Source of the DNA: Flavobacterium sp. J27
Lineage (GTDB): Bacteria > Bacteroidota > Bacteroidia > Flavobacteriales > Flavobacteriaceae
Assembly (NCBI RefSeq): GCF_004303025.1
Contig: NZ_PJQW01000002.1
Span: 231,147 to 295,146 of the forward strand
Direction of reading: 5' to 3'
Length of the DNA: 64,000 nucleotides
Made by a program: the position numbers and the translations under genes. Positions 52,901 through 61,113 of the stretch are shown here, piece after piece. The stretch's first letter is position 1. The number at the start of each line of letters is the position of its first letter. Under the pieces are notes generated by a model. The model was not told the origin of the DNA. It worked only from the letters and a program-made list of their open reading frames with translations, and ran no database searches.

Positions 52901-53137
52901 ATTACCTGTCCAAGATAAACTACCAACTGTAAAACTAACTGGAAAATTAATGCTTGTACTACCTGGAGCTATGGTTCCATCATACCAAGAATTAATAGTT
53001 GTTTCATCTAAATGATTGTTGTAATTGTTTGTATCTAATGGTGTAGCCCCAAAATCCCAAACATCAATATTTTGTGATTGACTTAGTGAAATGGAGAGCA
53101 CAAAGCAAAGCCATAAAAAAGGTATTTTTTTTGACAT
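49907..53137 (-). CDS. Large multidomain pectin methylesterase (CE8), T9SS-exported
   Basis: 1076 residues. A signal peptide (to about 20) and an N-terminal WDFG-type beta domain (about 25-200) are followed by immunoglobulin-like regions (about 200-450), another WDFG-like region (about 455-570), then the CE8 beta-helix (about 590-950) with GRQDSFYGGTG, AVDYIFGAMDVVF and GYFGRPWQA. A T9SS sorting domain closes it. The accessory domains probably bind pectin. Second CE8 of the locus. Confidence 0.88.
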   Translation of the reverse strand: MSKKIPFLWLCFVLSISLSQSQNIDVWDFGATPLDTNNYNNHLDETTINSWYDGTIAPGSTSINFPVSFTVGSLSWTGNSGDRLRTTNTNLTRYDANIASVSNFSGRVYCNGTPNMTNGIPTNRFMQLTLNEDDEVSIISRTDAGGSLTFMDENNPTSQTDILNLTATSGATTEAKFVAKNASSFKIYVADGKASFYRIYRKPAIYTTVSGTIDLSQAAAIPNNYTIVFTNLAGKSWVSQMNANDTYQVNLPQGFSYKVSLMDANGFIITSGDILDLSTVINPTHTHDITILEVSLYEVTGSIIGLGTNINDLELLYTADPSSNTVYVPSPQINFSNATYSVQLEANIAYSISSNGVNDYVLDTNTITISNSNTSSNITFSPKPTYPISITTTGLTTTEENNLQLTFSNLNEPNYSYQFSSINAINLRDGVYSIASSGLDLYPVQMALNSNLVVNGNGTSKNIVFEPVTNWPFNDQIITTSNTAYKGLLFSGNISNSMGQGHLIAQAGSSIQIPANVGDKITIKYYYAANFSIENGTPISTINSTGTTSTTDSLTYTYTGSNSGYITIDINATTYFTNIEVGETIPYSSTITVGVNKDFATINEALTAVSQMERTNAERVTILIDPGNYEEMLVINQPLVTLKNAATNPSIGLLNAGVDIEPNAVRITSYYGHGYTYYSMSTDQKWHQDVLNVNIQNGYASYQNAGAGTTNGSYWNATVVIAADGFEAEDIIFENSFNQYISNKESQDVVLAWTTGSLGNRPTNAGNTAVQDRSFVERAAAIAIKNNVQKVVLNKCRVVGRQDSFYGGTGARVAVYKGEMMGAVDYIFGAMDVVFYQSKLSMNVSDTSNDAAYITAAQQSSGRGFLMYECIITTAQPSIETASVYRAKPGYFGRPWQANTSEVVFYNTTIETSNYPGFVGNSLIMPLGWQNTLGGNSNGMYEYGTIEQSGVNNTPNRASWSTTLNTPYLNDGTEITTFNFTKGNDDWDPFPQLIADDLLGNTSFGQNTTIHVSSFKNLIKLTNINAPTNVKIYALNGALIQSFETNSDTQIEMNQGIWIVLVKDGTNHQSFKVITF

Positions 53138-53207
53138 AATATTGTATTTGATTGTTTTTTAATTGTTTACAGAAAACAAATGATTTTGGTTTTGAAAATA
53201 ATTTGCC

Positions 53208-53258
53208 TTACCGAATAAATACTTTAACCTCTAAAAAAGGATGATGTTTATTCGGTAA
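53208..53258 (-). other. Stem-loop between susD and methylesterase genes
   Basis: TTACCGAATAAA (53208-53219) pairs perfectly with TTTATTCGGTAA (53247-53258), 12 bp with a 27-base loop. No T-run follows on the minus strand, so it looks more like an mRNA 3'-end stabiliser or partial terminator that would let susCD exceed the genes downstream. Confidence 0.5.
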
Positions 53259-53302
53259 AAACAAATTATAAACTATAACTAACTCAAAGAAAATCTATAG
53301 GT

Positions 53303-55087
53303 TTAATACCCATAATCATTTACAAGAGCTCCATTACTAGAGTCTAAGAACACTTGCCAAATAGGCCAATACTGTCTATTATCTGGATTTGTAGCAGAGC
53401 TATATAATGCATTAATTTTAGAATCGGTAAGATTATCCCATTGATAAGCAGTGTAATCTGGACCAGGTACGGTAGTTTCATTTCTATTTAAACCATAAAT
53501 AATTAAGGTTTCGTTGTCTGCTGCATATTTATAATACAATGTAGAAGGAACATCATAATAATTTCCTACTCTTTGCTGAAGATCAAACATTTTTGATTTC
53601 GCTTCGCTTAATTTTGTACCTAATAAATTCCAACGTATCAAAGCTTGTTTGCGCTCCATTTCTCCTGTGAATTCAAATTTATGTTCTTCAACGATCGCAT
53701 CAAACATTTGTTGTCTACTTCCTAAGGCATCTACATACGCATCTACTTTTACAGCATGCTGAGACGCATCAAAGGCTCTCATTCGTAATTGCTTTAAATA
53801 CGGAGCAGCAGCACTAGGTCCATCTAATTCATTTGCCGTTTCAGCTGCCATTAATAAAATTTCAGCATAGCGCATATATATTTTATTTACGCCATCGTCG
53901 TTTGTAGAAGTAACAATTCTATTCATCCATTCATAGCGATATTTTCCAAAATACCATTTATTTAAAGCGCCTAGTTGTTGTTTTGCAAAATTATTTGTTG
54001 CCGGTCCCCATAAATAAGGCACACAGGTTACATCTCTACGTTGATCTTGTTCATCATAATCATAAAAAATGAAAGGTAATGGTCCAGCTTGACCCCCTCT
54101 GTTATTTCCATTTGAATGATATTGATCATTGTTTGTATGTCTGACAGCAAAAGTAAACAACATTCTACCTCTACCCGCTGAGAAAGGAATTTCCCATAAT
54201 GACTCTCCACCTGCCTGAGTATTTTCTTCATTATATTTTCTCCATAAGCCCTCAAATGTAGGTTCTAAATGAGCAGTTCCACTATCGATAATCGATTTAC
54301 ATTCGTTGAATGCTAAAGTGTACATATTTTGTACAGAAAGTGCTGGATCATTACTTCTTCTAACTGCATCAGGATATTGTTGGTAACCAGACGCTGCTAA
54401 AGCTAATCTAGCTCTTAATCCTTTAACAAAAGCTTTATTTACACGTTCTACACTAGAAGTAGCAGTATTTCCATTTGGCCAAGGAACTAAATCGGAAGCT
54501 TCACCTAAATCTTGAATTAATTGTTTGTAAATAACATCTCTACTCGATTTTGGCAAGTATAAAGTTTCAGAAGAAATAGGCTCAAACCGAGCGGGTACAT
54601 CGCCCCAAGCTTTTAATAAATCAGCATAATAAATTGCTCTCAAAGTAAGCGCTTCACCTAATAAATAACCTAATTCCGAACCTGATGTAGGGTTGCCATA
54701 GGTACGCAATCCTCGAATACAAATATTAGCTCTTTCAATACCTTGATACATTTTATCCCAAGCATTGTTAGAAGTATTCATTTGCGTATTATTTGGTAAG
54801 GCATTATAGTTACACAAAGTAGCATTATCGTTTGATGTAGATTCAGAAGCATTATACCATTCAATATCAGTATTCATTCCATACCAAGGTAAAAATCTTC
54901 CTCTGTAAGAATTGGTTTCACCAAATGGAACTTTTATACCATCTACAGCACCTTGTGCTAATCCTGGTGTTGAAAAAATCACAGATTCATCTAAGGTTGA
55001 TAGCGTTTGAGAATCGAGATAATCATCGTCACAAGAAATTAAAAATGAACTTATGATTATTGCAAAAGCGACTATTTTATTTTTCAT
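53303..55087 (-). CDS. SusD/RagB-family surface glycan-binding lipoprotein
   Basis: 594 residues, lipoprotein (Cys19 in FLISC) with the usual DDDYLDSQ after the anchor. TPR-like helices and WYGMNTDIEWYN, ALTLRAIYYADLLKAWGDVP and RYAEILLMAAETANEL are the SusD signature. It binds pectin oligomers at the cell surface and delivers them to the SusC partner 18 bases upstream. Confidence 0.95.
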   Translation of the reverse strand: MKNKIVAFAIIISSFLISCDDDYLDSQTLSTLDESVIFSTPGLAQGAVDGIKVPFGETNSYRGRFLPWYGMNTDIEWYNASESTSNDNATLCNYNALPNNTQMNTSNNAWDKMYQGIERANICIRGLRTYGNPTSGSELGYLLGEALTLRAIYYADLLKAWGDVPARFEPISSETLYLPKSSRDVIYKQLIQDLGEASDLVPWPNGNTATSSVERVNKAFVKGLRARLALAASGYQQYPDAVRRSNDPALSVQNMYTLAFNECKSIIDSGTAHLEPTFEGLWRKYNEENTQAGGESLWEIPFSAGRGRMLFTFAVRHTNNDQYHSNGNNRGGQAGPLPFIFYDYDEQDQRRDVTCVPYLWGPATNNFAKQQLGALNKWYFGKYRYEWMNRIVTSTNDDGVNKIYMRYAEILLMAAETANELDGPSAAAPYLKQLRMRAFDASQHAVKVDAYVDALGSRQQMFDAIVEEHKFEFTGEMERKQALIRWNLLGTKLSEAKSKMFDLQQRVGNYYDVPSTLYYKYAADNETLIIYGLNRNETTVPGPDYTAYQWDNLTDSKINALYSSATNPDNRQYWPIWQVFLDSSNGALVNDYGY

Positions 55088-55105
55088 TTTACAATATTTT
55101 ATTTA

Positions 55106-58100
55106 TTAAAAAATTAAGTTTAATCCTAACAGAAGTTGTCTGCTTTTTGGATATGGTGAATAATCTACTCCAGGAGTATAAGGAGTTTGCCTTCTTGTAG
55201 ATACTTCTGGATCAAAACCTGAATATTTTGTCCATACAAATACATTACTTACTGTACTATATAATCTTAATTTTGATATACCAATATTTTTCAACATATC
55301 TTGAGGTAAGCTATATCCTAAAGTTATTGTATTTAATCTTAAGAAAGAACCGTCTTCAACTGCCCAATCAGAGAAAACATAATTAGAAAATGGCGACCAC
55401 ATGGTAGTGTTGGCATTTAAGGCAGCTAATTGAGTAGGATCAGTAACTAAACTTCCAGTTGCAGGATCAATATTTGTCCATCGTGTTCCTTCAGCCATTG
55501 TCGTTAATAAATTTCTAAATTGTCCCCCATTAGGTGTTGCAGTAGAATGTTCAATTTTAGTAGCATTATAAATATCGTTTCCATAGCTCCAATTGAAACC
55601 CGCTGAAAAATCAAAGTTAGAATAATTAGCATTAATAACGATACCACCTGTATGTTTTGGATTTGCATTTCCTATGACAGTTCTATCATCTAAATTTACA
55701 ACACCATCACCATTAACATCTTTTAGCTTCATTGAACCTGGTACTACAGTAGTTCCAATCACTGAAGAAGCATCGGCTACGCCACTTTTTAGCGTATAAG
55801 TTCCTCCAGCATAGTCAAAATCAGACACCTCATAACGACCATCACTTTGGTAACCAAACATTAAGCCTAAAGGTTGTCCTACATTTACAAGAAAATCATT
55901 ATTTATAGCTGTAGAAGCCCATCTTGAAGGTGCTCCGAAATTATCTAAATCTCCTAAAGAATTGATATTGTTTTTATTAAGGCTAATATTAAATGCAAAA
56001 CTTAAATTAAATTTGTCTTTTTTAATAGCATCTACATTTAATGAGGCTTCAATACCTTTGTTTTGAATTTCACCCATATTTCTGTATTGCGTATTATACC
56101 CTGTTCCAGGAATTGGGAAATTAATTAATAAATCATTAGTTAAGTTTTTGTATGTATCAAAAGTACCACTAATTCTTCCATTAAAAATTTCATAATCTAC
56201 TCCTAAATTTTGTGTAGTAGTCGTTTCCCATTTTAAGTCTGGGTTTGCCAAAACATTTGATGCTGCCCAATAGCTATTTACATTATTTATCCAAGATGTA
56301 ACCGAAGATTGAAATGGTTGAATGGTTTGCCCCACAGGAATATTGTTGTTACCAGCTTTACCATAACTAATTCTTACTTTTAACAGATTTAACCAGTCAT
56401 ATTCTTTTAAGAAATTTTCTTCTGAGATTTTCCAAGCGGCAGCAACAGAAGGGAAATATCCCCATCTATTTTTACCTAAGAATTTGCTAGAACCATCGGC
56501 TCTATAAGTAGCAGTTAATAAATATCTGTTTTTAAAATCATAATTAATTCTACCAAAAAAAGATAATAGTTTGTCTTCTGGTAAGTTGTAATTTTCAGTT
56601 GAAAATGGAACACCTTGTGTCGTTAAATTGATTGCATTTTCAAATGTAAAAAACTCAGGATATGCATGAATGGTATTAGTTAAAGTATTGGATTTAAAGT
56701 TAATTGTTTCCGCACCTAATAATACTTTTAAGCTATGATCTTTTCCTAAAGATTCTTTGAAATCATAATTTAAAGTTGTGGCGTTTCTAAATCTTTTATC
56801 TTCTCTATTACTGAAAATTAAAGCTGGCATACCTTGATCTTCAACTGCGGGAGCATTATTTACATAATAGGTGCTTTTTCCATAAAAACGATAATCTGAA
56901 AATTTATAATAATCTAAACCAAAATCTGTTGCTAATTGAATTTTATCAGTAATGTTCCATGAAATGCCTCCAAGCATGTTGAAGTTTCTTCTCAATTGAC
57001 GTCTATTGTTATCTGCAACAGTAACATATGGATTTACTAAGTTACTGGCTAAGTCTTCATCTGTACTACTACTAGTTACACCTTCTATTTCAAATGGAGC
57101 ATAGCCTATAAAATGTTTCATACGTGAATCTGCGGTAGATTTTTCGTTTTGTTCATTTGCTCCACCTCCATTAATTTCAGTATCTGAATAACGAACAGTA
57201 TACGTTAAATTGATATCATCATTTGGTTTACTTTTTAATCGAAGGGCTAGATTGTCTCTTTTATAATCAGAACCAATCATAATTCCTTTTAAATTATAAT
57301 GCGTGTAATTGAAATTATAATTTATTTTTTCAGAACCGCCACGAATTCCTAAATCATGATTTTGTACAATTCCTGTTCTTCCAAAAATATTATCTTGCCA
57401 ATTAGTTGTTGGGGTATTATTATATTGACTAATATTTGACCATGGTCCTAAATAATCTTCAAAAGAAGTAAGATCATTGCTTAATAAAGCGTATTCATAT
57501 TGCCAATTCACATAATCTCTCGAATTATTTATATCAAGCGTTTTACGTATTTTATTAAAACCAGTAAACGTATTATAGGTAACTTCAATTTTATCTCCTT
57601 TCGTTCCTGATTTTGTGGTAATTAATATTACACCATAAGCCCCTCTTGAACCATAAATAGCTGTAGATGAAGCATCTTTTAATACAGTTATATTTTCAAT
57701 ATTTGATGGAGAAATATCACTTATACTTGTAACAGGAAATCCATCAACAATATACAATGGAGAAGCATCTTGTGATAAAGAACCACCACCACGAACTCTA
57801 ATATTGATTTCAGCATCTGGTGCGCCTTCTGTTGCAGAAATTTTTACTCCAGCTATTTGACCGGTTAAAGCTTCAGCTACATTGGTTACTGGTCTTTTAA
57901 GTATTTCTTCACTTGACACAGAAGCAACAGAACCTGTTAAATCTGCTTTTTTAGATGTACCATAACCAATAACAATAACTTCATCTAATTTTTTTGTATC
58001 TTGAACAAGGTTAACTGTTAGTTTACTTTGACCATTTACTTGTACTTCTTTTGTTTCATAACCTATGTAACTAAATACAAGTGTTGCATTTGGGTTACTT

Positions 58101-58324
58101 ACTTCTATAACAAAAACACCATCAAAGTTTGTAGATTGACCATTTTTTGTTCCTTTTTCATAAATATTAACACCTGGAATAGGCAGTTTGTCTGAATTAT
58201 CTATTACTTCTCCAGTAATTTTAATTTTTCCATTTTGAGCAAATCCATTTTGAGATAAGAATAAGGATAAGAACAACGCAATTAAATAGAGTTGCCTATT
58301 GGTTAATAAAATTTTCATCTTCAT
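55106..58324 (-). CDS. SusC/RagA-family TonB-dependent outer-membrane transporter
   Basis: 1072 residues. A signal peptide (to about 29, ending GFAQ), a carboxypeptidase-D-like domain (about 32-110, ITGEVIDNSDKLPIPGVNIY), then the plug (DEVIVIGYGTSKKADLTGSV) and a 22-strand barrel ending LLLGLNLIF. It imports pectin oligomers with the SusD partner using TonB energy. Together with GH28 just upstream (13 bases) it heads the first operon. Confidence 0.96.
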   Translation of the reverse strand: MKMKILLTNRQLYLIALFLSLFLSQNGFAQNGKIKITGEVIDNSDKLPIPGVNIYEKGTKNGQSTNFDGVFVIEVSNPNATLVFSYIGYETKEVQVNGQSKLTVNLVQDTKKLDEVIVIGYGTSKKADLTGSVASVSSEEILKRPVTNVAEALTGQIAGVKISATEGAPDAEINIRVRGGGSLSQDASPLYIVDGFPVTSISDISPSNIENITVLKDASSTAIYGSRGAYGVILITTKSGTKGDKIEVTYNTFTGFNKIRKTLDINNSRDYVNWQYEYALLSNDLTSFEDYLGPWSNISQYNNTPTTNWQDNIFGRTGIVQNHDLGIRGGSEKINYNFNYTHYNLKGIMIGSDYKRDNLALRLKSKPNDDINLTYTVRYSDTEINGGGANEQNEKSTADSRMKHFIGYAPFEIEGVTSSSTDEDLASNLVNPYVTVADNNRRQLRRNFNMLGGISWNITDKIQLATDFGLDYYKFSDYRFYGKSTYYVNNAPAVEDQGMPALIFSNREDKRFRNATTLNYDFKESLGKDHSLKVLLGAETINFKSNTLTNTIHAYPEFFTFENAINLTTQGVPFSTENYNLPEDKLLSFFGRINYDFKNRYLLTATYRADGSSKFLGKNRWGYFPSVAAAWKISEENFLKEYDWLNLLKVRISYGKAGNNNIPVGQTIQPFQSSVTSWINNVNSYWAASNVLANPDLKWETTTTQNLGVDYEIFNGRISGTFDTYKNLTNDLLINFPIPGTGYNTQYRNMGEIQNKGIEASLNVDAIKKDKFNLSFAFNISLNKNNINSLGDLDNFGAPSRWASTAINNDFLVNVGQPLGLMFGYQSDGRYEVSDFDYAGGTYTLKSGVADASSVIGTTVVPGSMKLKDVNGDGVVNLDDRTVIGNANPKHTGGIVINANYSNFDFSAGFNWSYGNDIYNATKIEHSTATPNGGQFRNLLTTMAEGTRWTNIDPATGSLVTDPTQLAALNANTTMWSPFSNYVFSDWAVEDGSFLRLNTITLGYSLPQDMLKNIGISKLRLYSTVSNVFVWTKYSGFDPEVSTRRQTPYTPGVDYSPYPKSRQLLLGLNLIF

Positions 58325-58337
58325 AATAAAATTTAGT

Positions 58338-59795
58338 TTAATTAGGGTTGTTGGTTATTTTTCTTTTGTTTATATAGGTGTCTATAAACGTTATATTACT
58401 TACATTTTTTAATGAAAAATCATTTTGAACAGTATCAACCGATACCTTTTTAAAATGTATATTTTCAATTATTGAGTTTTCTAAACCATCAGCTAGAATT
58501 ACATATTTTCCTGAATTTTTAACCGTTACATCTTCTAAAAAAATATTTTTCACTTTTGGAATAAAATTCCCTTGTTGGTTTTCGTAAATACTATATTTTA
58601 AATTTATTTTTAAGAGTGCTTCTTTCACTTCTCCAACTTTCAAATTTTTAACATAAACGCCATCGACTATACCACCTCTTCTGGTATTAGTTTTAATACG
58701 GATAGCTCTTTCTAAGTTAGGGCTATCCATAGTACAATTTTGCACAAATACATTTTGAATACCTGCAGACATTTCACTACCAATTACAACACCACCATGC
58801 CCATCAATCATTTTACAATTTTGGACTACTATATTTTCACTTTTAATGCCTACTCTTCTTCCTTCTGCATCTCTACCAGCCTTGATTGCAATACAATCGT
58901 CACCTGTATTAAAAGTGCAATTTTTGATAATAACATTTTTAGAATATTCAGGATCGCAACCATCATTGTTTGGTCCGTGACTCGTAATAGCAACATGGTC
59001 AACAATTACTGAATTACATTTTATGGGATGAATAATCCAAAAAGGAGCATTTATAATGGTAACATCTTTAATTAAAACATTAGTACATTCAAAAGGTTCA
59101 ATAAAGTTAGGACGCAAATAATGACCTTTACCAAATATTCTTTGATCTAAACCCACTTCATTTTGCCCCATGTGCATTAATGTGGGTAAATTTAAACTGT
59201 CTTTTTGAGACGGTTGCCCATCAATATATCCATAAGAATATCCTTCTGAAGTACTACCTTTCCAAGGCCACCAATTAGTTTCATTGGCTTGACCATTAAA
59301 AGTTCCTTTACCCGTTATGGCGATATTGTTTTTTTGATAGGCATAAATTAAAGGCGAATAATTAAGAAGCTCAATCCCTTCAAAAGAAGTATGTACTAGA
59401 GGATAATAATCATCAGGATTTGTTGAAAACAAAACTTCTGCGTTGTCTTCCAAATGTAAATTAACATTACTTTCTAAGTGAATTGCTCCAGTTAAGAATT
59501 TACCATTTGGTATTAAAACAACTCCTCCACCATTCCTCGAACATTTTTGAATTGCTTTTTCAATTGCATTAGTATTCAAAGTTTTTCCATCTGCTATTGC
59601 ACCAAAATCGACTACATTAAAAACATCTGATTTAAATTGAGGTTCTGTAACATTCTTCAAAATATCATTTAAAATATCTGTATGTTTTTTTTCTTTAAGT
59701 ACAGGAGTACTTTCTTTTTTATGATTGCAAGATTCTATTATAAAAATAAAAAGAATCAGACAGATTAGTTTTTGTTGGGTAAATGAAAATTTCAT
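58338..59795 (-). CDS. GH28 polygalacturonase, lipoprotein
   Basis: 485 residues from the ATG at 59795, chosen because it starts a lipoprotein signal (Cys23 in IIESC); the open frame extends to 59942 but that part is a hydrophobic AT-rich read-through containing the operator. The GH28 core is visible as FNVVDFGAIADGKTLNTNAI, GPNNDGCDPEYSKN, NTGDDCIAIKAGRD, GHGGVVIGSEMS and RAIRIKTN. It hydrolyses galacturonan. It is the first gene of the first pectin operon. Confidence 0.92.
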   Translation of the reverse strand: MKFSFTQQKLICLILFIFIIESCNHKKESTPVLKEKKHTDILNDILKNVTEPQFKSDVFNVVDFGAIADGKTLNTNAIEKAIQKCSRNGGGVVLIPNGKFLTGAIHLESNVNLHLEDNAEVLFSTNPDDYYPLVHTSFEGIELLNYSPLIYAYQKNNIAITGKGTFNGQANETNWWPWKGSTSEGYSYGYIDGQPSQKDSLNLPTLMHMGQNEVGLDQRIFGKGHYLRPNFIEPFECTNVLIKDVTIINAPFWIIHPIKCNSVIVDHVAITSHGPNNDGCDPEYSKNVIIKNCTFNTGDDCIAIKAGRDAEGRRVGIKSENIVVQNCKMIDGHGGVVIGSEMSAGIQNVFVQNCTMDSPNLERAIRIKTNTRRGGIVDGVYVKNLKVGEVKEALLKINLKYSIYENQQGNFIPKVKNIFLEDVTVKNSGKYVILADGLENSIIENIHFKKVSVDTVQNDFSLKNVSNITFIDTYINKRKITNNPN

Positions 59796-59824
59796 TTTTA
59801 TATAATTAATTAAAAATATTTTAC

Positions 59825-59838
59825 CGTAATCGATTACG
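59825..59838. promoter_or_regulatory. Perfect palindromic operator of the pectin locus
   Basis: CGTAATCGATTACG is a perfect 14-base palindrome, 29 bases before the GH28 start and 221 bases before the divergent lacI-type gene. Two near copies occur at 40751 and 48475. LacI-family operators are typically palindromes with a central CG, as here. Confidence 0.78.
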
Positions 59839-59962
59839 AAAATAAATAAAAGACAATTACTAAACAAGTAAAATTTCATAAAAAATAAAAAAAACAGAAA
59901 ATAATTGTTCAATGTATAATAATTGTATAAAATAATTATCATATTGATAGATTAAAAAATAA

Positions 59963-59992
59963 TTGCTATATGTAATAATATGGTTATTTTTG
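59963..59992 (+). promoter_or_regulatory. Promoter of the LacI-type regulator
   Basis: TATTTTTG (59985-59992) is a perfect TAnnTTTG, with TTG (59963-59965) 19 bases upstream. It lies 67 bases before the ATG. Confidence 0.6.
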
Positions 59993-60059
59993 TGTTTCTT
60001 TAACCTTTATAAAAATTGCTATTTTTAAATTAACTCTAGTTAAAGCGCATTAAACATAG

Positions 60060-61076
60060 ATGAAGAAAAAGACCACCATTTACGATATTGCTAAAAAATT
60101 AAATATAACTGCAGCAACTGTATCGAGAGCACTTAATAATCAAAATGATGTAAGTGAAGCGACAAAAGAGCTTGTTTTAAAAACTGCTCAGAAAATGAAT
60201 TATGAACAAAATAAATTAGCACTTGCACTTAAAAGTGGGAAAAGCAATAACGTTGGTGTTATTGTACCTCGTGTAGATAGTAATTTTTTTGGTTCTGTTA
60301 TTAGAGGAATTGAACAAGAACTCAATCCACATGGCTATCATATCATTATTTGCCAAACCGATGGTAATGAAGTGAAAGAAGTCGATAATATTGAAGCATT
60401 ATTAAACGCACAAGTAGATGGCATTCTCATTTCTACTTCTAGTAGTAAAAACTCTATATTTGAGCGTATTTTAAAAAAAGATGTTCCTTTAGTATTTTTT
60501 GATAGAAAAAAATCATTAAGCAATGTTAGTTCAGTTACAATTAATGATTTTAATGGAGGTTATAAAGCGACACAACACTTAATTGACACAGGTAGAACTA
60601 AAATTGCTCATTTTTCGGGTGATACCAATATCGAAATTTTCAAGGATCGGTTTTTAGGTTATAAACAAGCATTGTTAGATAACAATATCGATTACGAACC
60701 AAATTATGTAGTTCGTACAGAAAGTAATTTAGAAGATGGGAAAAAAGCGATTAAAAAATTACTTTCTATGAAAAATCCACCTGATGCTTTATTTTCAGCG
60801 AGTGATTTTGCTGCTTTAGGTGCAATTCAACAATTAAAAGAAAAAGAGATTAAAATACCAGAAGATTTCTCTGTTATTGGCTTTAGTAATGAACCTTTTA
60901 CCAAATTTATGGAACTATCTATTAGTACGATAGATCAGTTTCCAAGAGAAATGGGTAAAATGACTGCCAAAGTCTTTTTAGAACAAATAAATAATACAGA
61001 AAAAGTAAAAATTGAAAAGAAAGTTATTTTAGAACCTGAGTTAATTATTAGAAAATCAACTAGTAGTAATGCATAA
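60060..61076 (+). CDS. LacI/GalR-family transcriptional regulator of the pectin locus
   Basis: 338 residues. The helix-turn-helix and hinge are clear: TIYDIAKKLNITAATVSRALN (about 5-25) and MNYEQNKLALALKSGKSNNVGVIVP (about 51-75). The remaining part is a periplasmic-binding-protein-like sugar sensor (about 65-330). It is divergent from the pectin operons and next to the uxa genes, so galacturonate or a pathway intermediate is the probable inducer. It likely binds the CGTAATCGATTACG palindromes. Confidence 0.93.
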   Translation: MKKKTTIYDIAKKLNITAATVSRALNNQNDVSEATKELVLKTAQKMNYEQNKLALALKSGKSNNVGVIVPRVDSNFFGSVIRGIEQELNPHGYHIIICQTDGNEVKEVDNIEALLNAQVDGILISTSSSKNSIFERILKKDVPLVFFDRKKSLSNVSSVTINDFNGGYKATQHLIDTGRTKIAHFSGDTNIEIFKDRFLGYKQALLDNNIDYEPNYVVRTESNLEDGKKAIKKLLSMKNPPDALFSASDFAALGAIQQLKEKEIKIPEDFSVIGFSNEPFTKFMELSISTIDQFPREMGKMTAKVFLEQINNTEKVKIEKKVILEPELIIRKSTSSNA

Positions 61077-61079
61077 AAA

Positions 61080-61107
61080 AAAGCCGTTTAATTTGTTAAA
61101 CGGCTTT
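61080..61107. terminator. Bidirectional terminator between regulator and uxaA
   Basis: A 12-bp perfect stem (AAAGCCGTTTAA 61080-61091, TTAAACGGCTTT 61096-61107), loop TTTG, between convergent genes with A and T tracts at its ends. Confidence 0.85.
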
Positions 61108-61113
61108 AATAAT

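Noticed and set aside
59796-59942. Longer N-terminus for the GH28 enzyme
   Set aside because: It would translate across the palindromic operator and add 49 AT-rich hydrophobic residues in front of a complete lipoprotein signal.
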